Shown: positions 34,201 through 42,465 of the stretch, piece by piece
How positions within the stretch are numbered: position 1 is the stretch's first letter
How the letters are laid out: each line of letters opens with the position of its first letter
Assembly (NCBI RefSeq): GCF_009690905.1
Contig: NZ_VOSW01000059.1
Coordinates: 1 to 64,000 of the forward strand
Direction: 5' to 3'
DNA from: Paraburkholderia madseniana
GTDB taxonomy: Bacteria > Pseudomonadota > Gammaproteobacteria > Burkholderiales > Burkholderiaceae
DNA length: 64,000 bases
The notes under the pieces: model-generated
Database searches by the model: none
What the model saw: the letters and a program-made list of their open reading frames with translations, nothing else
What the model was told of the DNA's origin: nothing
Position numbers and translations under genes: made by a program

Positions 34201-35013
34201 TTAGAACGACGGCACCACCGCCCCCTTGAACTGCGTCTTGATGAACTGGCGCACGTCTTCCGACTGGTAGGCCGCGACCAGCTTCTTGACCCACGGCTTG
34301 TCCTTGTCCTGCGTGCGCACGGCGATCAGGTTCGCGTACGGGCTGTGGATATCTTCGAGCGCGATCGCGTCTTTGGTCGGCTGCAGACCGGCGGCCAGCG
34401 CGAAGTTCGTGTTGATCGCGGCAGCGTCGACGTCCGACAGCGAGCGCGGCAGTTGTGCTGCGTCGAGTTCGAGCAGCTTGATCTTCTTCGGATTCTCGGC
34501 GACGTCAAGCGCCGTGGCGTTATTGCCGTTCGTGCCCGCGCCGGCCTTCAGCTTGATGACGCCTTGCGCCTGCAACAGCAGCAGCGCGCGGTTCTCGTTC
34601 GACGGATCATTCGGTACCGCGATCTTCGCGCCTTGCGCCAGATCCTTCAGCGACTTCAGCTTCTTCGAATAGATGCCGAGCGGCGAAATGTACGTCAGGC
34701 CCGCATTGACGATCTTGTAGCCACGTTGCTTGACCTGGCTGTCGAGGTACGGCTGGTGCTGGAAACTGTTGGCATCCAGATCGCCGGCGTCGAGCGCGGC
34801 GTTCGGCTGCACGTAGTCGTTGAATTCGACGACCTTCACATTCAGGCCTTCGCGCTTCGCCACTTTCGTGACGACTTCCCAAATTTGCGCATCCGGGCCG
34901 CCGATGGTGCCGACCTTGATGACCTTGTCGTCGGCGTGTGCGCCGAAACTGGTGACGATCGCCGCGCTGGCGATTACTGTCGAGAGGGCTTTGAGGATGT
35001 TTCTGCGCTGCAT
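34201..35013 (-). CDS. metQ: MetQ/NlpA-family substrate-binding protein
   Basis: Periplasmic binding protein of the D/L-methionine ABC transporter family, 270 residues. Family motifs include VIKVGTIGGPDAQIWEVV, VQPNAALDAGDLDAN and IAVPNDPSNENRALLLLQ. The signal peptide has no lipobox cysteine. Instead it starts MQRRNILKAL, close to a twin-arginine motif, with likely cleavage after AHA at residue 26. metN and metI are absent nearby, so it is an orphan or serves a transporter elsewhere; the ligand may not be methionine. No SAM riboswitch was recognised upstream. Confidence 0.85.
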   Translation of the reverse strand: MQRRNILKALSTVIASAAIVTSFGAHADDKVIKVGTIGGPDAQIWEVVTKVAKREGLNVKVVEFNDYVQPNAALDAGDLDANSFQHQPYLDSQVKQRGYKIVNAGLTYISPLGIYSKKLKSLKDLAQGAKIAVPNDPSNENRALLLLQAQGVIKLKAGAGTNGNNATALDVAENPKKIKLLELDAAQLPRSLSDVDAAAINTNFALAAGLQPTKDAIALEDIHSPYANLIAVRTQDKDKPWVKKLVAAYQSEDVRQFIKTQFKGAVVPSF

Positions 35014-35314
35014 GTAATTCTCGCTTGTTCTGATCGATGTCAGATTCGGGTGGAAGCCGGCGGCAGGCATCTTGTGGACGCGCCGCCAACTGGACCGCAA
35101 ATGGTCTCATACGCCCGGCGAGATGGGAAATATCACGATCGCATATGGTTATGCCCCTGCAACGGCGCGGTTGATGCGCGACACACTCGCCGTATCTTGT
35201 AGACGTCCCGTCTGATCTTGCAACGAAGCCGCCAGCGGGTCGGCTGCTGACAGATAATCGAAGGTCGTTGCCCGCAAATCCGTGCGGCCCATTCAATCGC
35301 TTACGAGAACGCTC
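35014..35314. other. Intergenic region between metQ and YCII gene
   Basis: A 301-base divergent region. I see no further gene, no convincing riboswitch fold and no near-consensus promoter in either direction. Confidence 0.4.
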
Positions 35315-35605
35315 ATGTACGTCATCAACCTCATCTACACCGCATCGCTTGACCGCGTCGACGACGCGCTCGAAGCACATCGCGCGTTTCTGACACAACA
35401 GTTCGAAGCAGGAGTATTCGTCGCCGCCGGACCGAAGGTGCCGCGCGACGGCGGCATCATTCTGGCGGTACGCATCGAGCGCGATAAGCTGGATGAGATT
35501 CTTGCCAGCGACCCGTTCGCCGAGCAGAAGCTCGCACGTTACGAGGTGACGGAGTTCAAGGCGACGCGCCTCGCGCCGGGAATGAATTTGCCGATGCCGG
35601 CTTGA
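35315..35605 (+). CDS. YCII-domain protein
   Basis: The 96-residue protein begins MYVINLIYTASLDRVDDAL and matches the YCII (YciI-like) ferredoxin-fold family, with the conserved H in EAHRAFL and AGVFVAAGPKVPRDGGIILA. YCII proteins form small dimers of mostly unknown function, some acting as dehalogenases or hydrolases. The ATG at 35315 is chosen over an upstream in-frame start. It stands alone between metQ and the sco gene. Confidence 0.82.
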   Translation: MYVINLIYTASLDRVDDALEAHRAFLTQQFEAGVFVAAGPKVPRDGGIILAVRIERDKLDEILASDPFAEQKLARYEVTEFKATRLAPGMNLPMPA

Positions 35606-35671
35606 GGACAACTGCGAAGGAAATTGAATACGGGCGCGCGGCAGACGCGCGCGCCCATCTGCATCAATGCA

Positions 35672-36301
35672 TCAATCGAGCAGCAGCTTGATATCGTGCA
35701 CCCACGGCGTAGCGCCCTGGCCGTCACGCGCGAATAGACGCAGCTTGCCGTCCGGGTCGAACACATAGCTCGCCGCGGTGTGGTCCATCGTGTAGCTATC
35801 GGCTGTCTTGCCCGGCACTTTCGCGTAGTACACGCGAAAGTCTTTCGTGATCTTGGTGAGCTGCGCCTGGTCAGCCGGACGCAAGCCGACGAACGTCGGA
35901 TTAAACGCGGGCACGTATTGCGCGAGCAGGGCCGGCGTGTCGCGGTCGGGATCGACGGTGACGAACAGCACCTGCACGCGCTTCGCGCCTTCCGGGCCGA
36001 GTTGCTGCAGCGCTTGCGAAAGCTCGGCCATCGTGGTCGGGCAGACGTCCGGGCAATGCGTATAGCCGAAGAACAGCACCACCACCTTGCCCTTGTAATC
36101 CGCCATTGTGCGGACCTGGCCGGTCGTGTCGGGCAGCGAGAAATCGCTTCCGAATTGCGTGTTGCCGGTGATGTCGAGGTTCTGGAACGCCGGCGGCTGC
36201 TTACCGCAGCCGGCCACCAGCAACGCACCACCAAGTGCGCAAGCCATCACAGTGACACGCGCGGCGGCACGCGCCGTGCGCACAAAGCGTTGTGTAAGCA
36301 T
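35672..36301 (-). CDS. SCO1/SenC copper chaperone lipoprotein
   Basis: Membrane-anchored thioredoxin-fold protein that delivers copper to the CuA site of cytochrome c oxidase. The 209 residues start with a lipoprotein signal whose lipobox LVAGC gives Cys32. The copper ligands are the CxxxC of YTHCPDVCPT and a later His in the YTMDHTAASYV segment. The frame is open upstream through ctaB, but family length supports the start at 36301, five bases after the ctaB stop. It is the last gene of the surf1-ctaA-ctaB-sco operon. Confidence 0.92.
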   Translation of the reverse strand: MLTQRFVRTARAAARVTVMACALGGALLVAGCGKQPPAFQNLDITGNTQFGSDFSLPDTTGQVRTMADYKGKVVVLFFGYTHCPDVCPTTMAELSQALQQLGPEGAKRVQVLFVTVDPDRDTPALLAQYVPAFNPTFVGLRPADQAQLTKITKDFRVYYAKVPGKTADSYTMDHTAASYVFDPDGKLRLFARDGQGATPWVHDIKLLLD

Positions 36302-36306
36302 GGGTG

Positions 36307-37212
36307 TTACGCGCCGATCACGACGCGCGCATAGTGGTCGATCAACAGCGCGGCGAAGAGCAGCGACAGATAAACGATCGAGTAACGGAAGGTTTTGCGC
36401 GCCAGATCGTCGGAATAGTCCCGATAGATCTTCCACGCATACGCGAGGAACACGGCGCCGAGCAACACAGCCGCCGCGAGGTACACAACGCCGCTCATGC
36501 CGGAGATGAACGGCATCATCGTGACCGCGAACAGGATCACCGTGTACAGCAGAATATGCAGGCGTGTGTACTTTTCGCCGTGCGTGTTCGGCAGCATCGG
36601 CAGACCGGCGTTTTCGTAGTCTTTGCGGCGATACAGTGCGAGCGCCCAGAAATGCGGCGGCGTCCACACGAAAATGATCAGCACGAGAATCCATGCGTCG
36701 CCCGGCACGTGACCGGTGACGGCGGCCCAACCGAGCGCCGGCGGCATCGCGCCCGACGCGCCGCCGATCACGATGTTCTGCGGCGTGGCCGGTTTGAGCA
36801 GCAGCGTATAGATCACCGCATAGCCGACGAAGGTGGCGAGCGTGAGCCACATGGTCAGCGGATTGGCGAACGTGTAAAGCGTCCACATGCCGAGTCCGCC
36901 GAGCACGGCCGAAAACAACAGGATCTGCGGGGTCGTGATTTCGCCACGCGCGGACGGCCGCCACGACGTGCGACGCATCTTCGCGTCGATCTTCTGTTCC
37001 ATCAGGCAATTGATGGCGAACGCCGCACCGGCCAGCAGCCAGATGCCGACCGTGCCGCCGATCAGGACGGTCCACGGCACCATGCCGGGCGTCGACAGAA
37101 ACATGCCGATGACTGCGCAAAACACAGCGAGCTGCGTGACACGCGGCTTCGTCAGGGCGATGTACTGGGAGACCCGGCTACCGGGCGTTTGGGAGAGAGT
37201 TGTGCTGTCCAT
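36307..37212 (-). CDS. ctaB: Protoheme IX farnesyltransferase CtaB/CyoE
   Basis: UbiA-family integral membrane prenyltransferase that converts heme b to heme o, the first step to heme a. The 301 residues contain the Asp-rich motif region NCLMEQKIDAKMRRTSWRP and the second loop ALYRRKDYENAGLPMLP, with about nine membrane helices. ctaA lies directly upstream (6 bases between them), so both heme A steps are co-expressed. Confidence 0.95.
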   Translation of the reverse strand: MDSTTLSQTPGSRVSQYIALTKPRVTQLAVFCAVIGMFLSTPGMVPWTVLIGGTVGIWLLAGAAFAINCLMEQKIDAKMRRTSWRPSARGEITTPQILLFSAVLGGLGMWTLYTFANPLTMWLTLATFVGYAVIYTLLLKPATPQNIVIGGASGAMPPALGWAAVTGHVPGDAWILVLIIFVWTPPHFWALALYRRKDYENAGLPMLPNTHGEKYTRLHILLYTVILFAVTMMPFISGMSGVVYLAAAVLLGAVFLAYAWKIYRDYSDDLARKTFRYSIVYLSLLFAALLIDHYARVVIGA

Positions 37213-37218
37213 GTGGGG

Positions 37219-38337
37219 TCACGCTGGCGCGGCATCGCGCGCAGGCAACACGGCGCGGCCGGGACGGCTATAAGCGATCCGAAAGTTTAACATAACGAGC
37301 AAAAGCAGCAGGATCGCGCCCCCCCCGTTATGCGCGACCGCAATGGGCAACGGCCATTGCAGGACGATGTTCGACAGGCCGGTGATGAACTGGATCAGCA
37401 CCACCAGCAACACGCCGTTTGCCGGCCGCCGCAGCGACTCGAAACGGCGCAGTTTCAGCGCAAACCACACCAGATAGGCGACCACGACGATCGCGAACGT
37501 GCGGTGAGTCCAGTGAATCGCGACCAGCGCATCTTGCGTAATCATGTCGCCGTCACCGGTCATGCCGAGCGCGCGCCACAAGTGAAAACCGTGCGCGAAG
37601 TCCATCGGCGGGACCCATTGACCGTTGCAGGTCGGGAAGTCCGTGCAGACGAGCACCGCGTAGTTCGTGCTGACCCAGCCGCCCAACGCGATCTGCACCA
37701 CCAGCAGCACGAGACAAGCGATCGCAGCCGTCCGCCAGCGCGCGGCTTCGGGCTCATAGGCCGGCAGCGGCGTTTGGCGTGCGGCCAGCCAGCCGAGCGT
37801 GCCGAGCAACGCGAGGCCAAGCAGCAAATGGGTCGTCACGATGATCGGCTGCAACTTCATGGTCACGGTCCACGCGCCGAATGCGCCCTGCACAAGAATC
37901 AGCAGCAGCAGCGAAGTCGGCCACCACGGCGACACATGCAGTGGACGGCGCTTGATACGAGCCGTCCACGCAATCAACGTCTGCGCGATGATTAGCACGC
38001 CGATCGCCATCGCGAAGTAACGGTGAATCATCTCGATCCAGGCCTTCGTCATACTGACCGGTCCGGTCGGCATCAATTGATGCGCGGCGGCAATCGCGGC
38101 GTGCGCGATGAACGGCGACGACGTGCCATAGCAACCTGGCCAGTCCGGGCAGCCGAGACCAGAATCGGTGAGACGCGTAAAGCCGCCGAACATCACCAGG
38201 TCCAGCGTCAGGAAAGTGGTGAGCCACACCAGCTTGCGGAATTTGTTGTCGTCGGCCTTGACCCATACATAGGACAGCGGCAACAACGCGATACACAAGC
38301 CGATCAGGGCCAGTTGCAGAAGTTGCAATGCAGACAT
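37219..38337 (-). CDS. ctaA: Heme A synthase CtaA (COX15 type)
   Basis: Oxidises heme o to heme a for the aa3 oxidase. The 372-residue polytopic protein has the COX15 features FGGFTRLTDSGLGCPDWPGC, EMIHRYFAMAIG (heme-ligand His), TTHLLLGLALLG and IHWTHRTFAIVV. A cysteine pair CTDFPTCNG lies in a periplasmic loop. It sits between a Sco-like membrane protein (upstream) and ctaB. Confidence 0.95.
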   Translation of the reverse strand: MSALQLLQLALIGLCIALLPLSYVWVKADDNKFRKLVWLTTFLTLDLVMFGGFTRLTDSGLGCPDWPGCYGTSSPFIAHAAIAAAHQLMPTGPVSMTKAWIEMIHRYFAMAIGVLIIAQTLIAWTARIKRRPLHVSPWWPTSLLLLILVQGAFGAWTVTMKLQPIIVTTHLLLGLALLGTLGWLAARQTPLPAYEPEAARWRTAAIACLVLLVVQIALGGWVSTNYAVLVCTDFPTCNGQWVPPMDFAHGFHLWRALGMTGDGDMITQDALVAIHWTHRTFAIVVVAYLVWFALKLRRFESLRRPANGVLLVVLIQFITGLSNIVLQWPLPIAVAHNGGGAILLLLLVMLNFRIAYSRPGRAVLPARDAAPA

Positions 38338-38359
38338 CTTTCTTACCCTTGTTGCGGCG

Positions 38360-39022
38360 TCAGCCGATGCTCGACCACTTGAGCAGCTTGGTCACGTCGC
38401 CCTTGATCTTGCTGGGGTTCGGATCTTTCGGGAAACGCATCATCAGATTGCCGTTCGGATCGACCATATAGATGTGGTCGGTGAGTTGGGTGCCGGTGTC
38501 GGTCGGCAGCCATGCGGACACCTGCGCCGGATTGGCGATCAGCATATGGGTGTCGGGGTAGGCCTTTTGTATCACGTCGGACACGTTGCCTACATCGGTG
38601 CGCAGCCACACTTCGACGACGCGCTCGCGTTCCGGGCCCTGAGCTGCGCGGATTTGTCGCATGAAGTACAGCTTGGTGACGCAGGCTTTGTCGCATGCGC
38701 TGTTGTCGACGGAGATCAGCAGCCAGCGGCCGCGCAGCGTCGCGAGCTTGAGCGGCTTGCCGTCTTCACCCGTCACGACGAGCGAATCGGGAATCGGCCG
38801 CTGCGGTTCGACCAGCGTGCCGTAGCTCGTGCTGCCGCCGGCCGGCTTGACCACGTAATAAACGAAATACGATACGACGATCGGCGCGGCGCAGATGACC
38901 GCCAGCAACAGCAGCATCCAGCGGCCACGCTTCCACGATCCCTCGCCATTGGGTTGACCAGGCATCACTTTCGGAGCGGCGGATTTGCCGGCTTGCGGCG
39001 AACGGGGAGATTGCGTCGACAC
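38360..39022 (-). CDS. Sco-like/thioredoxin-fold membrane protein of the oxidase cluster
   Basis: The 220-residue protein has one transmembrane helix (about 34-60, WMLLLLAVICAAPIVVSYF) after a basic N-terminus, then a periplasmic thioredoxin-like domain. It carries a CxxxC (ACDKACVTK) similar in spacing to SCO proteins, within RGRWLLISVDNSACDKAC. It is regularly found in this position of beta-proteobacterial cox clusters and probably helps metal delivery or cysteine reduction. Its precise role is unknown. Confidence 0.75.
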   Translation of the reverse strand: MSTQSPRSPQAGKSAAPKVMPGQPNGEGSWKRGRWMLLLLAVICAAPIVVSYFVYYVVKPAGGSTSYGTLVEPQRPIPDSLVVTGEDGKPLKLATLRGRWLLISVDNSACDKACVTKLYFMRQIRAAQGPERERVVEVWLRTDVGNVSDVIQKAYPDTHMLIANPAQVSAWLPTDTGTQLTDHIYMVDPNGNLMMRFPKDPNPSKIKGDVTKLLKWSSIG

Positions 39023-39091
39023 TACAGGACCTCTTTCAATGATTGCGCGGCTTCAAGCCCGTGCTCAGGGCACGAAACCGCAGGCGATGCG

Positions 39092-39808
39092 TTACACGCT
39101 CGGGGCGTGCTCTTTCTTCGCGGCGCGGCGCGCGGCGTACAAGCCGAAGATCAGCGCCGCGGCCGCCATGCCCCACCACTGGAACATGTAGCCGAAGTTG
39201 GTTTCGACGCCGGTTGTTGGCGCCGGCCAGTCGCGCACCAGTTTGTCGCCGTCGTCGCTCAATTGCTGGATTACGAACGATTGCAACGGCAACCCGGTTT
39301 CCTCAGCGTAGGCCGCCGTATCCAGATTCTGGCGAATCTTCTGATGCGCAGCCGATCCGCCCTGCCCTAACTCGAATGCACGCGAGGCATCGGCACGCGC
39401 AATGCCTTCGATTTCGATCTCGCTTTGCGGCGTGCTGTACGGCGCGATGGTCTCGCGATTGTTCATGTTGCGCGGCAGCCAACCGCGATTGACCAGCACG
39501 TAACCGCCGTCGGCCAGTTTAAAAGGCATCACGACGTAAAAGCCCGGCTGATCGTTATACGGGCGATTATCCAGATAGACGACTTTGTCCGCGACGAAAC
39601 TGCCGCGCGCCTTCACGCGATGGAATTCGATGTCTTTGAGTGCAACCGGCGTAGCGCTCACAGGCTGCGCGGGCGCGTCTTCGAACTGCGTGATGTGCGC
39701 TGCGAGTGCTTCCTTCTGATGCGCGCGGTCGCGCTGCCAGAAGCCGAGCCGCACCGTCACTGCAATCACTAGGAGAATCAGCAGCGCGGGAATGAGGCGG
39801 AACTTCAT
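39092..39808 (-). CDS. SURF1-family cytochrome oxidase assembly protein
   Basis: The 238-residue protein has a transmembrane helix at each end (residues about 3-22 and near 205-225) and a periplasmic domain between, as in Surf1/Shy1. Family motifs GFWQRDRAHQKEAL, VYLDNRPYNDQPGFYVV and VLVNRGWLP are clear. Surf1 helps insert heme a into subunit I. It is the first gene of the operon running to sco. The start at 39808 is chosen over a position three codons earlier. Confidence 0.93.
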   Translation of the reverse strand: MKFRLIPALLILLVIAVTVRLGFWQRDRAHQKEALAAHITQFEDAPAQPVSATPVALKDIEFHRVKARGSFVADKVVYLDNRPYNDQPGFYVVMPFKLADGGYVLVNRGWLPRNMNNRETIAPYSTPQSEIEIEGIARADASRAFELGQGGSAAHQKIRQNLDTAAYAEETGLPLQSFVIQQLSDDGDKLVRDWPAPTTGVETNFGYMFQWWGMAAAALIFGLYAARRAAKKEHAPSV

Positions 39809-39922
39809 CGAACACACTCCGGCACCACAGCCCGCGACGGCGTCTGGAACGTACGGCAGACGCTGGCGCGCGGTGCGATAATAAACGTCTTGCCTCTGCG
39901 CTTCCCGGTTTCAGTTGGTTCC

Positions 39923-40132
39923 ATGCACATTCTCGTTCCCATCGCCTTCGTCCTGATCATCGCCAGCATGGTGTCCGCGCTTTACTTCATGATGCATGAC
40001 AAGGGCAAAACCAAGCGGATGGTCTGGTCGCTCGCCACGCGGGTGGGTCTGTCGATCTCGCTGTTCCTGTTCATCCTGTTCGCTCACTGGATGGGCTGGA
40101 TTCAGTCGACCGGTATTCCTTACGGCCGTTGA
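39923..40132 (+). CDS. Twin transmembrane protein (DUF2909 family)
   Basis: A 69-residue protein with two transmembrane segments (ILVPIAFVLIIASMVSALYF and VGLSISLFLFILFAHWMGW) joined by a short basic loop MHDKGKTKRM. It matches the small twin-TM proteins found in oxidase clusters. It is on the opposite strand to all its neighbours, divergent from surf1 and facing the end of the coxC operon. Function unknown. Confidence 0.8.
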   Translation: MHILVPIAFVLIIASMVSALYFMMHDKGKTKRMVWSLATRVGLSISLFLFILFAHWMGWIQSTGIPYGR

Positions 40133-40165
40133 GCTCGGCGGAAAAAGCTTCACGTCACCCAACCC

Positions 40166-40204
40166 ACCAAACAAAACGCCGCCCTGACAGGGTCGAGGGC
40201 GGCG
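40166..40204 (-). terminator. Terminator of the coxB-coxC operon
   Basis: GCCGCCCT (40178-40185) pairs with AGGGCGGC (40196-40203). Read on the minus strand it is followed by GTTTTGTTTGG. It ends transcription after coxC and before the convergent twin-TM gene. Confidence 0.75.
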
Positions 40205-40317
40205 CTCTATGACTTGCGTACTGCTCGTGCGCCGCGCCCGTGAAAGGCGATGCGCAAACGGCCTGCACACGCTCCGGAAACCGGCCGGTTTTCAGTACGT
40301 ATGCAGGCCAGACTGCG

Positions 40318-41175
40318 TTACAGCCAGTACACGACGACGTACAGCCCAAGCCACACGACGTCCACAAAGTGCCAGTACCAGGCGGCGCCTTCGAATGCGA
40401 AGTGATGCTCCGCGGTGAAGTGGCCGCGAATCATCCGCACCAGCACCACGGCCAGCATCGTACCGCCGAGGAACACGTGGAAACCGTGGAAGCCCGTCAG
40501 CAGGAAGAACGTCGAGCCATACACACCCGAGGACAGCGTCAGGTTCAGTTCGTTGTACGCGTGGAAATACTCGAAGCCTTGCAGGAACAGGAAGCAGACG
40601 CCGAGCACCAGCGTAGCCGCCAGCCAGATGATCGCCTTCTTTCGATGATCTTCACGCAGTGCGTGGTGCGAGACCGTCAACGTAGCGCCGGACGACAGCA
40701 GCAGCGCCGTGTTGATGGTCGGCACCGGCCACGGCTGCATCGACTTGAAGGTCGAGACCAGCGCTGCCGGACCGTTGTTCGGCCACACCGCCGAGAAATC
40801 CGGCCAGATCAGCTTGTAGTCGAGGCTGCCGAGCTGATGCAGCGCGATTTCACGTGCATAGAACAGCGCGCCGAAGAAAGCGCCGAAGAACATCACTTCG
40901 GAGAAGATGAACCAGCTCATGCTCCAGCGGTACGACTTGTCGACATTCTTGCCGTACATGCCGCCTTCCGACTCGGCGATCGCGTCGCCGAACCAGTGCC
41001 ACAAGGTATAGAGCAGCCACAGCAACCCGACGACGACGCCGATCGGCGCCAGTTCATGGTCGTTGATCCAGGCCGCAAGCGATCCGAGCATGACCAGCAA
41101 CCCAGCGGCGGCGCTGATCGGATGCCGCGACGGATGCGGTACGAAATAGTACGGGCTCTCGTTTTGACCGCTCAT
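40318..41175 (-). CDS. coxC: Cytochrome c oxidase subunit III
   Basis: The 285-residue subunit III of the aa3 oxidase, with seven membrane helices. Family features are YYFVPHPSRHPISAA at the N-terminus, the conserved Glu in FSEVMFFGAFFGALF, and FHGFHVFLGGTMLAVVL. The start at 41175 has GGAG 8-10 bases upstream. It is the last structural gene of the operon that begins with DUF2244-coxB. Confidence 0.95.
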   Translation of the reverse strand: MSGQNESPYYFVPHPSRHPISAAAGLLVMLGSLAAWINDHELAPIGVVVGLLWLLYTLWHWFGDAIAESEGGMYGKNVDKSYRWSMSWFIFSEVMFFGAFFGALFYAREIALHQLGSLDYKLIWPDFSAVWPNNGPAALVSTFKSMQPWPVPTINTALLLSSGATLTVSHHALREDHRKKAIIWLAATLVLGVCFLFLQGFEYFHAYNELNLTLSSGVYGSTFFLLTGFHGFHVFLGGTMLAVVLVRMIRGHFTAEHHFAFEGAAWYWHFVDVVWLGLYVVVYWL

Positions 41176-41306
41176 TCTTGATTCTCCACTTCAGTCCAGT
41201 TGTTCCGGAATCTCCGGCTGTATCTTCGGCGGCGCGTCGATACCGCACCGCTTCTCTCTAATTCGTGGGCTCTGCTTCGCCCGGTACGACTTGTGTGCCT
41301 GCCGGC

Positions 41307-41516
41307 TCAACCCACTACGGCGTGCACGATCAGGATCAGCACCCCGATCAGGATGGCTACGCTGATCAGCGCTGCTGCAAGCACATGCAGCGGGTTCAAC
41401 TGCGTTGCGTCCGCTTCCAGATCACGACGCTTGCGCACCCCGAAAAACGACCAGAACACGGCTTTCATCGACTGGCCGAAACTGCTCTTGCGTGGGCTGC
41501 CGCGGTTATCGCTCAT
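41307..41516 (-). CDS. DUF2970 small membrane protein
   Basis: A 69-residue protein with a basic N-terminal half (SFGQSMKAVFWSFFGVRKRRD) and one C-terminal transmembrane helix (LAAALISVAILIGVLILIVHAVV). This is the DUF2970 family, found between ctaG and coxC in beta-proteobacteria. Its constant location in oxidase operons suggests an assembly role, which is inference only. Confidence 0.8.
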   Translation of the reverse strand: MSDNRGSPRKSSFGQSMKAVFWSFFGVRKRRDLEADATQLNPLHVLAAALISVAILIGVLILIVHAVVG

Positions 41517-41550
41517 TTACGTCTTCTTCCTTCGCCTGCGGCCAGTGCCG

Positions 41551-42165
41551 TCAGGTGGGATTGGCGGTGGTTGCCGCCGTGTTGGCCGTGGGTGCTACGC
41601 TCCCGGCCGTCGCCGCTGCCGGCGTATTCAACTCAAAGAACGTGTACGACAACGTGATCGTTTTCACATCCTTCGGCAACTTCGGGTCGACGACGAACAC
41701 CACCGGCAACCGCTTGGTCTGGTTCGCAGTCAGAGTCTGCTGCGTAAAGCAAAAACACTCGATCTTCTTGAAGTACTCGGTTGCCTGCTTCGGCGCGTAG
41801 CTCGGAATGGCTTGCGCCTGAATCGTGCGCGCCTGTTCGTTGCTGACCTCGTACATCACTGTCGTCACTTCGCCCGGATGCACGTCGAGACTACGTTGCT
41901 CCGGCTTGAAACCCAGCGGGCCGCGCGCGTTCGCATCGAATTCGATCGAAATCGTGCGACTCATGTCGACCTGCGTATTCTTCGCCTCACGCACCGTGGC
42001 ATCACGCTGCACGAGGTTGTTGATGCCGGTGATCTGGCAGATCGCGCGGTACATCGGCACCAGCGCAAAACCAAAACCGAACATCATCAACGCGACGACG
42101 AACAGCTTGATCAGCATCGAACGGTTAAAAGAGCGATCGGCCTGGGCCGGCGGTTGCGTCGACAT
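41551..42165 (-). CDS. ctaG: Cytochrome c oxidase assembly protein CtaG (Cox11)
   Basis: Delivers copper to the CuB site of subunit I. The 204-residue protein has an N-terminal membrane anchor (IKLFVVALMMFGFGFALVPMY) and a periplasmic immunoglobulin-like domain with the copper motif CFCFTQQTL. It also has VPMYRAICQITGINN and DVKTITLSYTFF. The start at 42165 omits five non-conserved upstream codons. It sits between ctaD and coxC as is typical. Confidence 0.94.
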   Translation of the reverse strand: MSTQPPAQADRSFNRSMLIKLFVVALMMFGFGFALVPMYRAICQITGINNLVQRDATVREAKNTQVDMSRTISIEFDANARGPLGFKPEQRSLDVHPGEVTTVMYEVSNEQARTIQAQAIPSYAPKQATEYFKKIECFCFTQQTLTANQTKRLPVVFVVDPKLPKDVKTITLSYTFFELNTPAAATAGSVAPTANTAATTANPT

Positions 42166-42214
42166 CTCAATCCTCAACAATCCTGCACACAGACTCTAAC
42201 TACCGCGTACCGCG

Positions 42215-42349
42215 TCAGGTGAACCACTTCTGATGAATGATGACGCTCGCAAAAAAAGCCGCGGCGATGACAAACATCACGATACCGATCCGCCGGTTAC
42301 CCGCGCGAACCTGCTCGGGCGTACGTCTTTCTTGAGGATTGCGCGTCAT
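42215..42349 (-). CDS. Small cytochrome oxidase assembly protein (44 residues)
   Basis: A very short ORF, MTRNPQERRTPEQVRAGNRR followed by one membrane helix (IGIVMFVIAAAFFASVII) and the tail HQKWFT. It matches the small assembly protein annotated between ctaD and ctaG in beta-proteobacteria. A longer open frame to 42550 exists but overlaps ctaD and has no family support upstream of this methionine. Confidence 0.78.
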   Translation of the reverse strand: MTRNPQERRTPEQVRAGNRRIGIVMFVIAAAFFASVIIHQKWFT

Positions 42350-42465
42350 GCTCGACTTTCTGAATACTTTCGTGCCTACAGGGTGCCACCACTGCTCGCG
42401 TGGCTGCCCGGTCCCGTCGGCGACTAACACCGCGCCGACGAAACCGGCAACCTCGCTGACGCCGA

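Noticed and set aside
35014..35314. SAM riboswitch upstream of metQ
   Set aside because: No SAM-I or SAM-II core and no terminator/antiterminator pair was visible.
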